Source: Verrucomicrobiota bacterium
GTDB taxonomy: Bacteria > Verrucomicrobiota > Verrucomicrobiia > Chthoniobacterales > JAFAMB01
Length of the DNA: 8,158 nt
Assembly: GCA_019241095.1 (NCBI GenBank)
Contig: JAFAXJ010000294.1
Coordinates: 1 to 8,158, forward strand
Direction of reading: 5' to 3'
Under the pieces are notes generated by a model that was not told the DNA's origin, did not search any database, and saw only the letters and a list, made by a program, of their open reading frames with translations. The position numbers were made by a program, and so were the translations under genes. Shown here piece after piece: positions 1-6,425 of the stretch. How positions within the stretch are numbered: the stretch's first letter is position 1; every line of letters starts with the position of its first letter.

Positions 1-857
1 TTCATCCGGAAGCTTCTCGCCTTGCTCGGGTTGCCTCCGGTGGCCACTATGGGTTTGCTCAATCACTTTTCCAGGTCGGAGGGAATGTGGGTCAATCGAT
101 AGGGCCTTTGTTGGCTGCACTGATCGTTGGGGCGCGAGGTAGAAGCAACATTCTTTGGTTTACGCTAGTCCCATTAGTTGGAATCATTCTGCTATACAAC
201 GCGGGCAAATGGTACAGGCGCAATCTTCCCGAAGCACACAAGCACATAAGGCGACCCGCGGGTCATCAGCATCTGTCGCCGGTCAAAATCGGATGGGCTC
301 TCTTTATCCTTCTCAACCTGGTTTTCTCAAAATTTTTCTATCTCGAAAGCATGAGAAGCTACCTGACTTTTTATTTGATAGAGAAATTCCATGTTCCCGT
401 GCAGCACGCTCAGCTGCTCTTATTTTTATTCCTTCTTTCGGTAGCCGCTGGAACAATCATTGGAGGTCCAATCGGTGATCGCTTTGGGCGCAAATACGTT
501 ATCTGGGTCTCTATTCTGGGCGCAGCACCCCTTACATTGATCCTGCCTTATGCTGATTTGCCGTGGACGATACTGCTTAGCGTGTTGATCGGAATTATCC
601 TGTCTTCAGCATTTCCAACAATCCTTGTGTACGCGCAAGAGTTGCTGCCCGGCAAAGTGGGATTGGTATCCGGCTTTTTCTTTGGCTTTGCTTTTGGCAT
701 GGCTGGTATCGGCTCTGCCCTGTTCGGGATGATAGCGGACCAGACCAGCATCGAACACGTATATTGGCTTTGTTCGTTTTTACCGTTAATCGGTTTCCTT
801 ACCGGTTTCCTGCCGAAACTGCAACACTCGCACGAAAACGGATTGATCACAGATTGA
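1..857 (+). CDS. fsr: MFS efflux transporter, fosmidomycin resistance protein (Fsr) family; 5' end cut by window edge
   Basis: The reading frame is open from the left edge (first full codon at base 3, CAT) to TGA at 855-857, giving 284 visible residues. The first visible residues, HPEASRLARVASGGHYGFAQ, followed by SLFQVGGNVG, match a very characteristic Fsr stretch. Later, GGPIGDRFGRKYVIW (an MFS motif-A-like loop) and VYAQELLPGKVGLVSGFFFG also follow E. coli Fsr closely. Fsr proteins are about 400 residues, so roughly 120 N-terminal residues and the true start lie outside the window. The visible part holds about eight hydrophobic segments, consistent with TM5-TM12, with a basic central loop at about residues 72-94. 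Members are inner-membrane proton-driven exporters; E. coli Fsr exports fosmidomycin, but the natural substrate here is unknown. The GTG at base 87 is internal and is not the start. The gene converges on korB. Confidence 0.93.
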   Translation, partial: HPEASRLARVASGGHYGFAQSLFQVGGNVGQSIGPLLAALIVGARGRSNILWFTLVPLVGIILLYNAGKWYRRNLPEAHKHIRRPAGHQHLSPVKIGWALFILLNLVFSKFFYLESMRSYLTFYLIEKFHVPVQHAQLLLFLFLLSVAAGTIIGGPIGDRFGRKYVIWVSILGAAPLTLILPYADLPWTILLSVLIGIILSSAFPTILVYAQELLPGKVGLVSGFFFGFAFGMAGIGSALFGMIADQTSIEHVYWLCSFLPLIGFLTGFLPKLQHSHENGLITD

Positions 858-1051
858 AAGACCCGGTTTTGCTGACAACAGCTGTTGATCCGAGAGCGGG
901 CCTGCTGAACAGCAAAGCTGCCGTATATTAAACTCTTGCCTCGCCAGAGTTCAGCGAGTTGGCACCATTTAGCACCCGTACTTTTCGAGCCGTTTTACTC
1001 CGCTGTCAGGGTCAAATACTGTGCCGTAGTCATCGAATAAACAGACCCGCG
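858..1051. other. Convergent intergenic gap with small inverted repeats
   Basis: This 194-base gap lies between the ends of the fsr-like gene and korB, so it should hold terminators for both directions. I see a perfect 12-base palindrome (CAACAGCTGTTG, 876-887) and a 6-bp stem with a 9-base loop (AACTCT/AGAGTT, 931-951). On the minus strand the second is followed by TTAATAT, a poor U-tract. Neither is a convincing intrinsic terminator. No coding sequence or RNA gene is supported here. Confidence 0.4.
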
Positions 1052-1993
1052 TCATTTCATCCTGTTGAAGGTTTTTTGCAGAACCTCGCGGTCGGTCAGA
1101 CCAAAATTCTTGGCGCGCTGGTCATCGATCCACTTTTTCTCCATCGCATTTTTGGTTGGGCGATCGATCTCAAAGAACACGCCAAACAGACCCGGGAACT
1201 CCATGTCTGCTAATCGATAGGCAGCCACCTCATCAGTGGTATCGTGGCGCGCATCATCCTCTGGCGTTCCGTCCCACTTCTTCTCGTCGATTGTTTGGAA
1301 TCGACCGCCTTTTCGCGGGTTTCCCGCATCAAAGGCGCCTGGGAAAAACTCGACACATTCCGATAGACACTCGACTACCGAGAAGCCATCGTGATCCATT
1401 GCGCGTTCCATAATTTGCATCATGTGAGCGACTTGTGTGGCGTGCGTTCTGGCAACGAACGTCGCGCCAGCGGCTATCACCTTTTTGATTGGATTTACCG
1501 GCTGATCGATCACTCCGGTCGGATCAGTCTTGGATCGGTAGCCAATCGGAGACGTCGGCGAGGTCTGCTTTTTCGTGAGACCATAGACGAAATTGTCCAT
1601 AATCACATATGTCAGCCGGATGTTCTTTCGAGCGCCGTGCTCTAGATGATTGCCGCCAATCGAAAAGCCGTCGCCATCTCCACCAAAGAGAAACACGTGG
1701 GTGTCGGGCCTGGATAAGCTAACACCACTCGCAAATGGAACCGCGCGACCGTGAATGAAATGCGCGCCATGACTGTTCACGAAATAGGGAAAGCGTGAAC
1801 TACACCCAATTCCAGCCAAGGTCACGATATTCTCGTGTTGTAATTGCCTTTTTTCGAGAATTTTGTAAAAGCAGGCTAACACCGCGAAATCGCCGCATGC
1901 CGGACACCATGTCGGATGATCAGCAGAAATGCTTTTCTTAGTTAACCGTTGAGGCTCAGCGGACGAAACAGACGGAAAATCAACCGGATTCAT
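1052..1993 (-). CDS. korB: 2-oxoacid:ferredoxin oxidoreductase, beta subunit (KorB type, probably 2-oxoglutarate)
   Basis: This 313-residue protein is the TPP and iron-sulfur subunit of a 2-oxoacid:ferredoxin oxidoreductase, which oxidatively decarboxylates a 2-oxoacid to its acyl-CoA and reduces ferredoxin in the cytoplasm. The N-terminal WCPACGD (C30, C33), GIGCS (C64) and SECVEF (C213) supply the four cysteines expected for the single [4Fe-4S] cluster of this family. GGDGDGFSIGGNH at 104-116 and MDNFVYGLTKKQ at 132-143 form the TPP/Mg-binding core, followed by SPTSPIG and GATFVARTHATQ. The C-terminal region (about 215-310) fits the PFO beta C-terminal domain. Length is normal for KorB. The ATG start is preceded by GGAG about 8 bases upstream, inside the last codons of korA, and the ATG overlaps the korA stop as ATGA, suggesting translational coupling. 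2-oxoglutarate is favoured as substrate by overall similarity, but pyruvate or other 2-oxoacids are not excluded. Confidence 0.93.
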   Translation of the reverse strand: MNPVDFPSVSSAEPQRLTKKSISADHPTWCPACGDFAVLACFYKILEKRQLQHENIVTLAGIGCSSRFPYFVNSHGAHFIHGRAVPFASGVSLSRPDTHVFLFGGDGDGFSIGGNHLEHGARKNIRLTYVIMDNFVYGLTKKQTSPTSPIGYRSKTDPTGVIDQPVNPIKKVIAAGATFVARTHATQVAHMMQIMERAMDHDGFSVVECLSECVEFFPGAFDAGNPRKGGRFQTIDEKKWDGTPEDDARHDTTDEVAAYRLADMEFPGLFGVFFEIDRPTKNAMEKKWIDDQRAKNFGLTDREVLQKTFNRMK

Positions 1994-3801
1994 GGGAATA
2001 CTCCTTCAATAATTTCGCGAACTCGGAACGTCAGCCCGTCCGTCTTCGTAAAACTGGTGATAGCTGGATTGCAAAAACGCGCCCGAAGTATCGTCGCCAT
2101 TTGGCCGTACCCAAACAGGCCGATGTCGTTCATTTCGACAACAATAATGCGCTTGAAATGCGCAAAGATTTGATTCAAACCTCCCGGCAACGGGTGCAAG
2201 TGGCGAAGATGAAGAGCAGAAGCCCGATGACCCATTTCTCGTGCTTTCACCACCGCCTCCCGGATTGGCCCGTAAGTAGAACCCCAACCGATCATCAGTG
2301 TATCGCCTTCGGCGTCTCCGTGAATTGGAGGGAGCGGAATGTCCTCGGCCAGGAGACGAAGTTTTTGCCTGCGCTTCGCCGTCATTGCGGCATGCAGCTT
2401 CGGGTTCGCGGTTGGGTGGCCCCATTCATCATGTTCGAGCCCCGTTACAACCGGATATTTTCCTCCCAGCATCCGGCTTCCGGGCGGAGCATGGCGAGTA
2501 ATGCCGTCGAGCGGGTAAGGTTTGTATTCCGCCGGCCGCGCGGTTAAGTCCAGCGCAGGATTGCGCATGATTTTCTGAAGATCGGGTTCATCAAAAGCTT
2601 CAATCCGGGTGGCTAAAGAAGAATCGCTCAGAATGAAAACCGGTGTGCTGTACTTTAGCGCAATTCGTGCGGCCTCAAGCGCGATGTAGAAACAATCCTC
2701 TACGGTCGACGCTGCCAACACAACTCTGGGGCTGTCGCCGTGAGCGCCAAACACCGCCTGGTAAAGATCGCTCTGCTCAACGTTAGTCGGCAATCCCGTG
2801 CTTGGCCCACCCCTTTGAACATTGACTACGATGAGCGGCATTTCAGCCATCGAAGCCCATCCTATAGCCTCTGTCTTGAGGGAAATACCGGGTCCAGCAC
2901 TGCCGGTTACGGCTAGATGTCCAGCAAAAGAGAATCCCAGAGCTAGTGAGACGGCCGCTAACTCATCTTCTGCCTGCACAAACATTCCATTGTACTTGGG
3001 CAGTTCGGAACGAAGAATCTCCATCACCGAAGACCAGGGTGTAATCGGGTATCCAGCGCCGTAACGGACGCCCGCTGCAATTAGCCCATAAGCCAACGCC
3101 TGATTACCGTCCATCGTTAGCTGAGCTTGCTCTCTGGCGTGAAGATTCGGTTCGAACTCGTAACGGCGAGATAGCAGGTCCGAGACAGGAAATCCATATC
3201 CGGCCTGAAAAGCAATTAGAGCAGTATTCACGATACTCTCATCCTTCCCCCCGAATCGTTCTCTTATCAAAGCTTTGAGCTTTTCGGCATCCAGATGAAA
3301 GATGCTGGCAAGCAGGCCGAGAACAAAAATGTTTTTCCCTTTATCCTTTGCAGTTCCACCTAAGGCCTCGACCGTCAAACCTGTGATTGGCACTCCAACA
3401 TGAATAAATCGTTTGTCTTGAAGATTCGGCTGAACGTGATCGGAGTCAAAAAGTAGGACGCCTCCGTCTCGCAAAAAATCCACATGGTCTTGGTAGCTGT
3501 GCTGGTAGAACGCAACGAGGAAATCGGCTTCGTCACCTGCCGAGAGTACCTCCCCGGAGCCGACTCTGACCTGAAAGATCGACGGCCCCCCCGAAATGGT
3601 TGACGGAATCGTCATGTAGGTCATCACATCCTGAGCGCTGCGGCCGGCTAACCTGGCCAGGAGCGCGCCGGCGGTCTGAATTCCATCCTGAGAATTCCCT
3701 GCCAGACGGATGACGGCGTCTTTGATGTGCTCGGGACGCAAGTCCGCACGATGAGTTTCGGCGCTAAGTGGACTCGTTTCGGGAAAGAGAAGGGGGCTCA
3801 C
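1990..3801 (-). CDS. korA: 2-oxoacid:ferredoxin oxidoreductase, fused gamma-alpha subunit (KorA type)
   Basis: This 603-residue protein is the partner of KorB. Residues about 28-205 form the gamma domain (RLAGNSQDGIQTAG at 32-45, then a TISGGPSIFQVRV stretch). Residues about 230-415 form the alpha pyrimidine-binding domain, with the YPITP motif at 251-255, QAEDELAAV at 276-284, GSAGPGISLKTEAIG at 300-314 and RGGPSTGLPTNVEQSDL at 330-346. Residues about 495-600 form the transketolase C-terminal-like domain. The gamma-alpha fusion of about 600 residues is the usual KorA arrangement. The start is GTG at 3799-3801: an in-frame TGA lies seven codons upstream and no other start codon intervenes, while the next candidate (TTG, residue 21) has no visible ribosome site. 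The Shine-Dalgarno is weak (AGG about 10 bases upstream). The tryptophan directly after YPITP is noted as a finding. The two subunits together make a complete enzyme, but its ferredoxin must be encoded elsewhere. Confidence 0.93.
   Translation of the reverse strand: MSPLLFPETSPLSAETHRADLRPEHIKDAVIRLAGNSQDGIQTAGALLARLAGRSAQDVMTYMTIPSTISGGPSIFQVRVGSGEVLSAGDEADFLVAFYQHSYQDHVDFLRDGGVLLFDSDHVQPNLQDKRFIHVGVPITGLTVEALGGTAKDKGKNIFVLGLLASIFHLDAEKLKALIRERFGGKDESIVNTALIAFQAGYGFPVSDLLSRRYEFEPNLHAREQAQLTMDGNQALAYGLIAAGVRYGAGYPITPWSSVMEILRSELPKYNGMFVQAEDELAAVSLALGFSFAGHLAVTGSAGPGISLKTEAIGWASMAEMPLIVVNVQRGGPSTGLPTNVEQSDLYQAVFGAHGDSPRVVLAASTVEDCFYIALEAARIALKYSTPVFILSDSSLATRIEAFDEPDLQKIMRNPALDLTARPAEYKPYPLDGITRHAPPGSRMLGGKYPVVTGLEHDEWGHPTANPKLHAAMTAKRRQKLRLLAEDIPLPPIHGDAEGDTLMIGWGSTYGPIREAVVKAREMGHRASALHLRHLHPLPGGLNQIFAHFKRIIVVEMNDIGLFGYGQMATILRARFCNPAITSFTKTDGLTFRVREIIEGVFP
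1994..2007 (-). promoter_or_regulatory. korB ribosome binding site inside the korA 3' end
   Basis: Read on the minus strand, GAAGGAGTATTCCC directly precedes the korB ATG. GGAG is a good Shine-Dalgarno core at normal spacing. It lies within the codons for the last KorA residues (E-G-V-F-P), so ribosomes finishing korA can restart at korB. Confidence 0.7.
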
Positions 3802-3820
3802 ACTATTTAACCTATCGCAT

Positions 3821-3849
3821 CAGTTACAAATGGAGTGCTCTATTGTCAA
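3821..3849 (-). promoter_or_regulatory. Possible weak promoter upstream of korA
   Basis: On the minus strand a perfect TTGACA (3844-3849 on the plus strand reads TGTCAA) is followed after 17 bases by TAACTG (3821-3826). The -35 match is exact and the spacing ideal, but the -10 match is poor. This would give a leader of about 15-20 bases before the GTG of korA. It may be chance in an AT-richer gap; korA may instead be transcribed from upstream with the transporter genes. Confidence 0.25.
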
Positions 3850-3883
3850 ATAATGTGCATGATGTGTTTCGAACTGTTGTCTT

Positions 3884-3901
3884 TTTCAGACTACTCTGAA
3901 A
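3884..3901 (-). terminator. Perfect 7-bp inverted repeat after the transporter operon, possible weak terminator or attenuator
   Basis: TTTCAGA (3884-3890) and TCTGAAA (3895-3901) are perfect complements around a 4-base loop, starting four bases past the stop of the binding protein-permease gene. The stem is AT-rich and the minus-strand transcript continues with AAAGAC, not a U-run, so it is not a classical intrinsic terminator. It could weaken read-through into korA or protect the transporter mRNA 3' end. Confidence 0.3.
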
Positions 3902-3905
3902 TCGC

Positions 3906-5498
3906 TTATCCTGAAACGACCTGTTTCGGCTTAGGCGGACGGAATAATCCGGGCCTCTGATTAGACCGGCGTTGGTCGATCGCGAGTCGCTCTTCGGTGA
4001 AACGGGCCAGTCTTACGAAAGGTAGCCCGATCAGGAAGTAAAGTAGCGCCACAAATATTCCAGTACCGAAATAATCGAATGTCTGAGTAGCGATGCGATT
4101 ATAGGCGCCGGTCAGATCTAGCAAGGTGACCATGGAAACAAGAGACGAATCCTTCAGAAGCGAGATGAAATCGTTCGTCACAGGTGGCAGAACGAAACGA
4201 AACGCTTGCGGCATAACTACATGGATCAGACCTTGCTGGCGCGTCATGCCAAGCGCGCGAGCGGCTTCCATCTGTCCTTGATGGACCGCCAACAGACCGG
4301 CTCTGTAGTTCTCTGCCTCGTAAGCGGCATAATTAAGGCCAAGCCCCAGTACGCCCGCTACAAAAGGAGAAAGGCTGATTCCAATATTCGGCAAACCATA
4401 GAAGATAATGAACAGCTGAACCAATAAGGGAGTTCCTCGAACCACTTCGATGTAAATGATCGCCAAAGACTTGAGCGGTTTCGGGCCGAACACTCTCGCG
4501 ACCGCCATAGCAAACCCGGCCACAATGGCTAATGACATACCGAGAATCGAAACTTCCAATGTCAGGATTGTCGCACTAAGCAGAAGCGGCCAAAAACCGG
4601 CAAACTGTTTCAACCGGGTCCAGAGTGTTGCCCTGGCCGCATATGAGTTGACAAAGGCCTTGTAGTCGCTTTTCGGGGCTGAAGCTGTTACTGGTTGATC
4701 GAAAGCGGTGCTATCAGCTTCAGTCCAGAGATCCCATCCAGACAAAATGTGCCTTAGCTCGCCGCTGGTGATCACTGTGCTCAGTGCAGCATTAATCTCC
4801 TTGCAGAGTTCTGGGTTGCCCTTGGAAATGGCTATTCCATAAGAGATCTCGCCGAAAGGAGGACCGTTCAACTGGAGTTCAGGGTTCGGTTCCGCATAGT
4901 ACTTCGCTATCGGATAATCGAGCAGTACACCGGCGATTCGACCATTCGCTACATCTTGATAGGCGTTAATCTCCTGGTCATAAATCTTTGCCGTAACGCC
5001 GCCTGTCTCTTCAAGCAGCCTCAGCGCAGACGTCTGATCTAAAGTACCGATTTGCTTGCCACTGAGCTGTTTCAGTGAACGGATTGGAGTCGCTCCTTTC
5101 CGGGAGACGAACTGGTTGAAAGTTACGTAGTAAGGCTGGCTGAATAACACTTCCTGGGCTCGATCAGGTGTGATCTCTACTCCGCAAATAACGCAATCAT
5201 AGAGACCACGTCCCAAGCCGGGAATCAATCCATCCCAATCATTCTGGACGAACTGCGCCCTTCGGCCCATCTGGCGCGCTACCGCATTGATGATTTCATA
5301 CTCAAAACCGGTCAGTTTATTCTGCCCATTATAGAAAGTATACGGCGCGTTGCTGTTCGTGTCCGCTGCCCACCTCAAAACCGATTCGGCCTGGACCGAC
5401 CCTATCATTGTCGAAACCGCCAACACCAGGGTTGTGCTTCGAGCAATTATTGCATGAAAGGTCCGTTCTGGAGAGAGGCGCGATTTCAGCAAGCTCAA
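3906..5498 (-). CDS. Polar amino acid ABC transporter, fused substrate-binding protein and permease
   Basis: This 530-residue protein joins two usually separate parts of a polar amino acid importer. Residues 1-37 look like a signal peptide (basic start, hydrophobic 20-33, SVQA before E38) with no lipobox cysteine. Residues about 38-258 form a family 3 binding domain: LTGFEYEIINAVARQMG at 62-78, YDCVICGVEITPDR at 100-113 with the ligand-carboxylate arginine at R113, FSQPYY, and ANGRIAGVLLDYP with D194. A linker (about 259-300) leads to a HisM/GlnP-type permease with hydrophobic segments at about 303-335, 343-369, 377-392, 450-465 and 477-497, and the EAA loop EAARALGMTRQQGLIHVVMP at 411-430 that docks the ATPase. 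The TTG start is supported by AGGAG six bases upstream and overlaps the ATPase stop by four bases. The substrate is probably a polar amino acid such as glutamate, glutamine or arginine, but it cannot be settled. A homodimer would carry two binding domains. Confidence 0.92.
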   Translation of the reverse strand: MSLLKSRLSPERTFHAIIARSTTLVLAVSTMIGSVQAESVLRWAADTNSNAPYTFYNGQNKLTGFEYEIINAVARQMGRRAQFVQNDWDGLIPGLGRGLYDCVICGVEITPDRAQEVLFSQPYYVTFNQFVSRKGATPIRSLKQLSGKQIGTLDQTSALRLLEETGGVTAKIYDQEINAYQDVANGRIAGVLLDYPIAKYYAEPNPELQLNGPPFGEISYGIAISKGNPELCKEINAALSTVITSGELRHILSGWDLWTEADSTAFDQPVTASAPKSDYKAFVNSYAARATLWTRLKQFAGFWPLLLSATILTLEVSILGMSLAIVAGFAMAVARVFGPKPLKSLAIIYIEVVRGTPLLVQLFIIFYGLPNIGISLSPFVAGVLGLGLNYAAYEAENYRAGLLAVHQGQMEAARALGMTRQQGLIHVVMPQAFRFVLPPVTNDFISLLKDSSLVSMVTLLDLTGAYNRIATQTFDYFGTGIFVALLYFLIGLPFVRLARFTEERLAIDQRRSNQRPGLFRPPKPKQVVSG

Positions 5499-6253
5499 AT
5501 GTATCTCCTGAGAAACCGGCGAGTCCGGTCATCCTTTGGATTAATAAAGATTTGTGCTTTATCGGCGGTTTCTACAATCAATCCGTTTTCCATGTAAATA
5601 ACATGATCGCTAACGTCCTGAGCGAATCGCATTTCGTGGGTGACCACCACCTGTGTCATTCCCTCCCCATCGAGCGCCTTCATCACGGAGAGAACTTCCT
5701 CAACCGATTCAGGGTCAAGAGCGCTGGTTGGCTCGTCGTACATCATTATTTTTGGTTTCATCGCGAGCGCGCGAGCGATTGCTGCCCTTTGTTGCTGTCC
5801 GCCAGAAAGCTGGGCGGGATAACGATCGGCCAAATTCCCCAAACCGACCTTTTCCAGGAGCTGCAAGCCAGTTTCTCTCGCAACACTTTTGCGAATCGAA
5901 CGCACGACCATGGGTGCCAGGACCGCATTTTCCAAGATGGTCTTATGATTGAACAGGTGGAACTGCTGAAAAACCAAACCAATTTGCTGCCGCAGCTGGT
6001 GAGCCTTTCGTTCCAGATCGGGTGGTAGCGAGTCTCCGATTCCGTGGCAATCTATCGACACTCCCGCAACGCTGACGATTCCAGCATCCGGGGTTTCTAA
6101 AAAATTCATGCATCGCAAAAGGGTGCTCTTTCCGCAGCCTGAAGGACCGATGATTGAAACGAGATCTCCTTGTTGAACCTCAAGACTTACACCCTTAAGG
6201 ACGTGCGTATCCTGGAACCGCTTGTGCAAATTCTGCACTGACAAAAGCGCCAT
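5495..6253 (-). CDS. Polar amino acid ABC transporter, ATP-binding protein (GlnQ/HisP family)
   Basis: With the ATG at 6251-6253 this is a 252-residue ABC ATPase, the normal GlnQ/HisP length. Visible motifs in order are: Walker A GPSGCGKST at 36-44; Q-loop VFQQFHLFNH at about 94-103; signature LSGGQQQR at 149-156; Walker B IMMYDEP with catalytic E174; D-loop SALD at 177-180; and the switch histidine in VVTHEMRFA (H206). MRFAQDVSD and the ENG-IVE ending are typical of the polar amino acid subfamily. It would drive the fused binding protein-permease encoded next, whose TTG overlaps this TGA. A TTG at 6277 would add eight residues (MFWQIRSN), but it lacks a clear Shine-Dalgarno, whereas the ATG has AGGT about six bases upstream. 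The substrate is not readable from the ATPase. Confidence 0.94.
   Translation of the reverse strand: MALLSVQNLHKRFQDTHVLKGVSLEVQQGDLVSIIGPSGCGKSTLLRCMNFLETPDAGIVSVAGVSIDCHGIGDSLPPDLERKAHQLRQQIGLVFQQFHLFNHKTILENAVLAPMVVRSIRKSVARETGLQLLEKVGLGNLADRYPAQLSGGQQQRAAIARALAMKPKIMMYDEPTSALDPESVEEVLSVMKALDGEGMTQVVVTHEMRFAQDVSDHVIYMENGLIVETADKAQIFINPKDDRTRRFLRRYI
5499..5509 (-). promoter_or_regulatory. Strong ribosome binding site that decides the TTG start
   Basis: On the minus strand the sequence AGGAGATACAT precedes the TTG at 5496-5498. The AGGAG core sits six bases from the TTG, ideal spacing, and no ATG in this frame would preserve the signal peptide. This supports TTG as the real start of the fused transporter gene. 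Confidence 0.7.
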
Positions 6254-6425
6254 GTTCGACCTGATCTGCCAAAACAACGCCGCATTTGCAATGCCTTTGA
6301 GTGGCGAAGCCGCCGCTCAGAGTAAATTGAATAGTTTAGTAAGGTAACTGATTGACCGCTGATTCCAGTCCGATGAAAGCGGCGAAGTCGTGCTCAAAGA
6401 AGCCTAGGTGTATGGCCTCGAAACC
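6254..6425 (-). promoter_or_regulatory. Leader and intergenic region upstream of the amino acid transporter operon
   Basis: These 172 bases between the ppk-like stop and the ATPase start should carry the transporter promoter. No pair of good -35 and -10 boxes stands out; an AT-rich stretch at about 6318-6347 is the likeliest place. Within it are a 22-base hairpin (6298-6319) and a 13-base inverted repeat, GCATT-GCA-AATGC on the minus strand (6282-6294). A longer imperfect pair, CCGCT/AGCGG, lies at 6357-6383. I see no U-tract terminator for the ppk-like gene, so read-through is possible. Confidence 0.35.
6298..6319 (-). repeat. GC-rich hairpin in the transporter leader
   Basis: On the minus strand TGAG-C-GGCG-GCTT-CGCC-A-CTCA folds as eight base pairs broken by one C/A mismatch around a 4-base loop. 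It sits 45 bases before the ATG of the ATPase and is followed by AAAGG, not a U-run. It could be a leader structure or an inefficient terminator. The function is unknown. Confidence 0.35.

Noticed and set aside
87..857. Reading the Fsr-like gene as starting at the GTG at base 87
   Set aside because: The same frame is open to the left edge and encodes highly conserved Fsr residues before base 87, so this codon is internal and the gene is simply cut by the window.
876..951. Intrinsic terminators in the convergent gap
   Set aside because: The visible repeats have short or AT-rich stems and no proper U-tract, so they are described as repeats and not called terminators.
959..1213. Plus-strand open frame bridging the convergent gap into the korB 3' end
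   Set aside because: More than half overlaps korB in antisense. It has no good ribosome site and no recognisable motif.
2101..2547. Plus-strand open frame of 148 residues opposite korA
   Set aside because: It is antisense to a strongly conserved coding region, and no family motif is visible in its translation.
1..3801. A functional link between the Fsr-like exporter and KorAB, for example through reduced ferredoxin for isoprenoid synthesis
   Set aside because: The genes are convergent, not co-transcribed, and nothing in the sequence connects them; the idea rests only on pathway association.
5408..6028. A 206-residue open frame on the plus strand opposite the ABC ATPase
   Set aside because: It lies fully antisense to the conserved ATPase and the start of the permease gene, has no recognisable domain, and its low-complexity composition is what an antisense frame would give.
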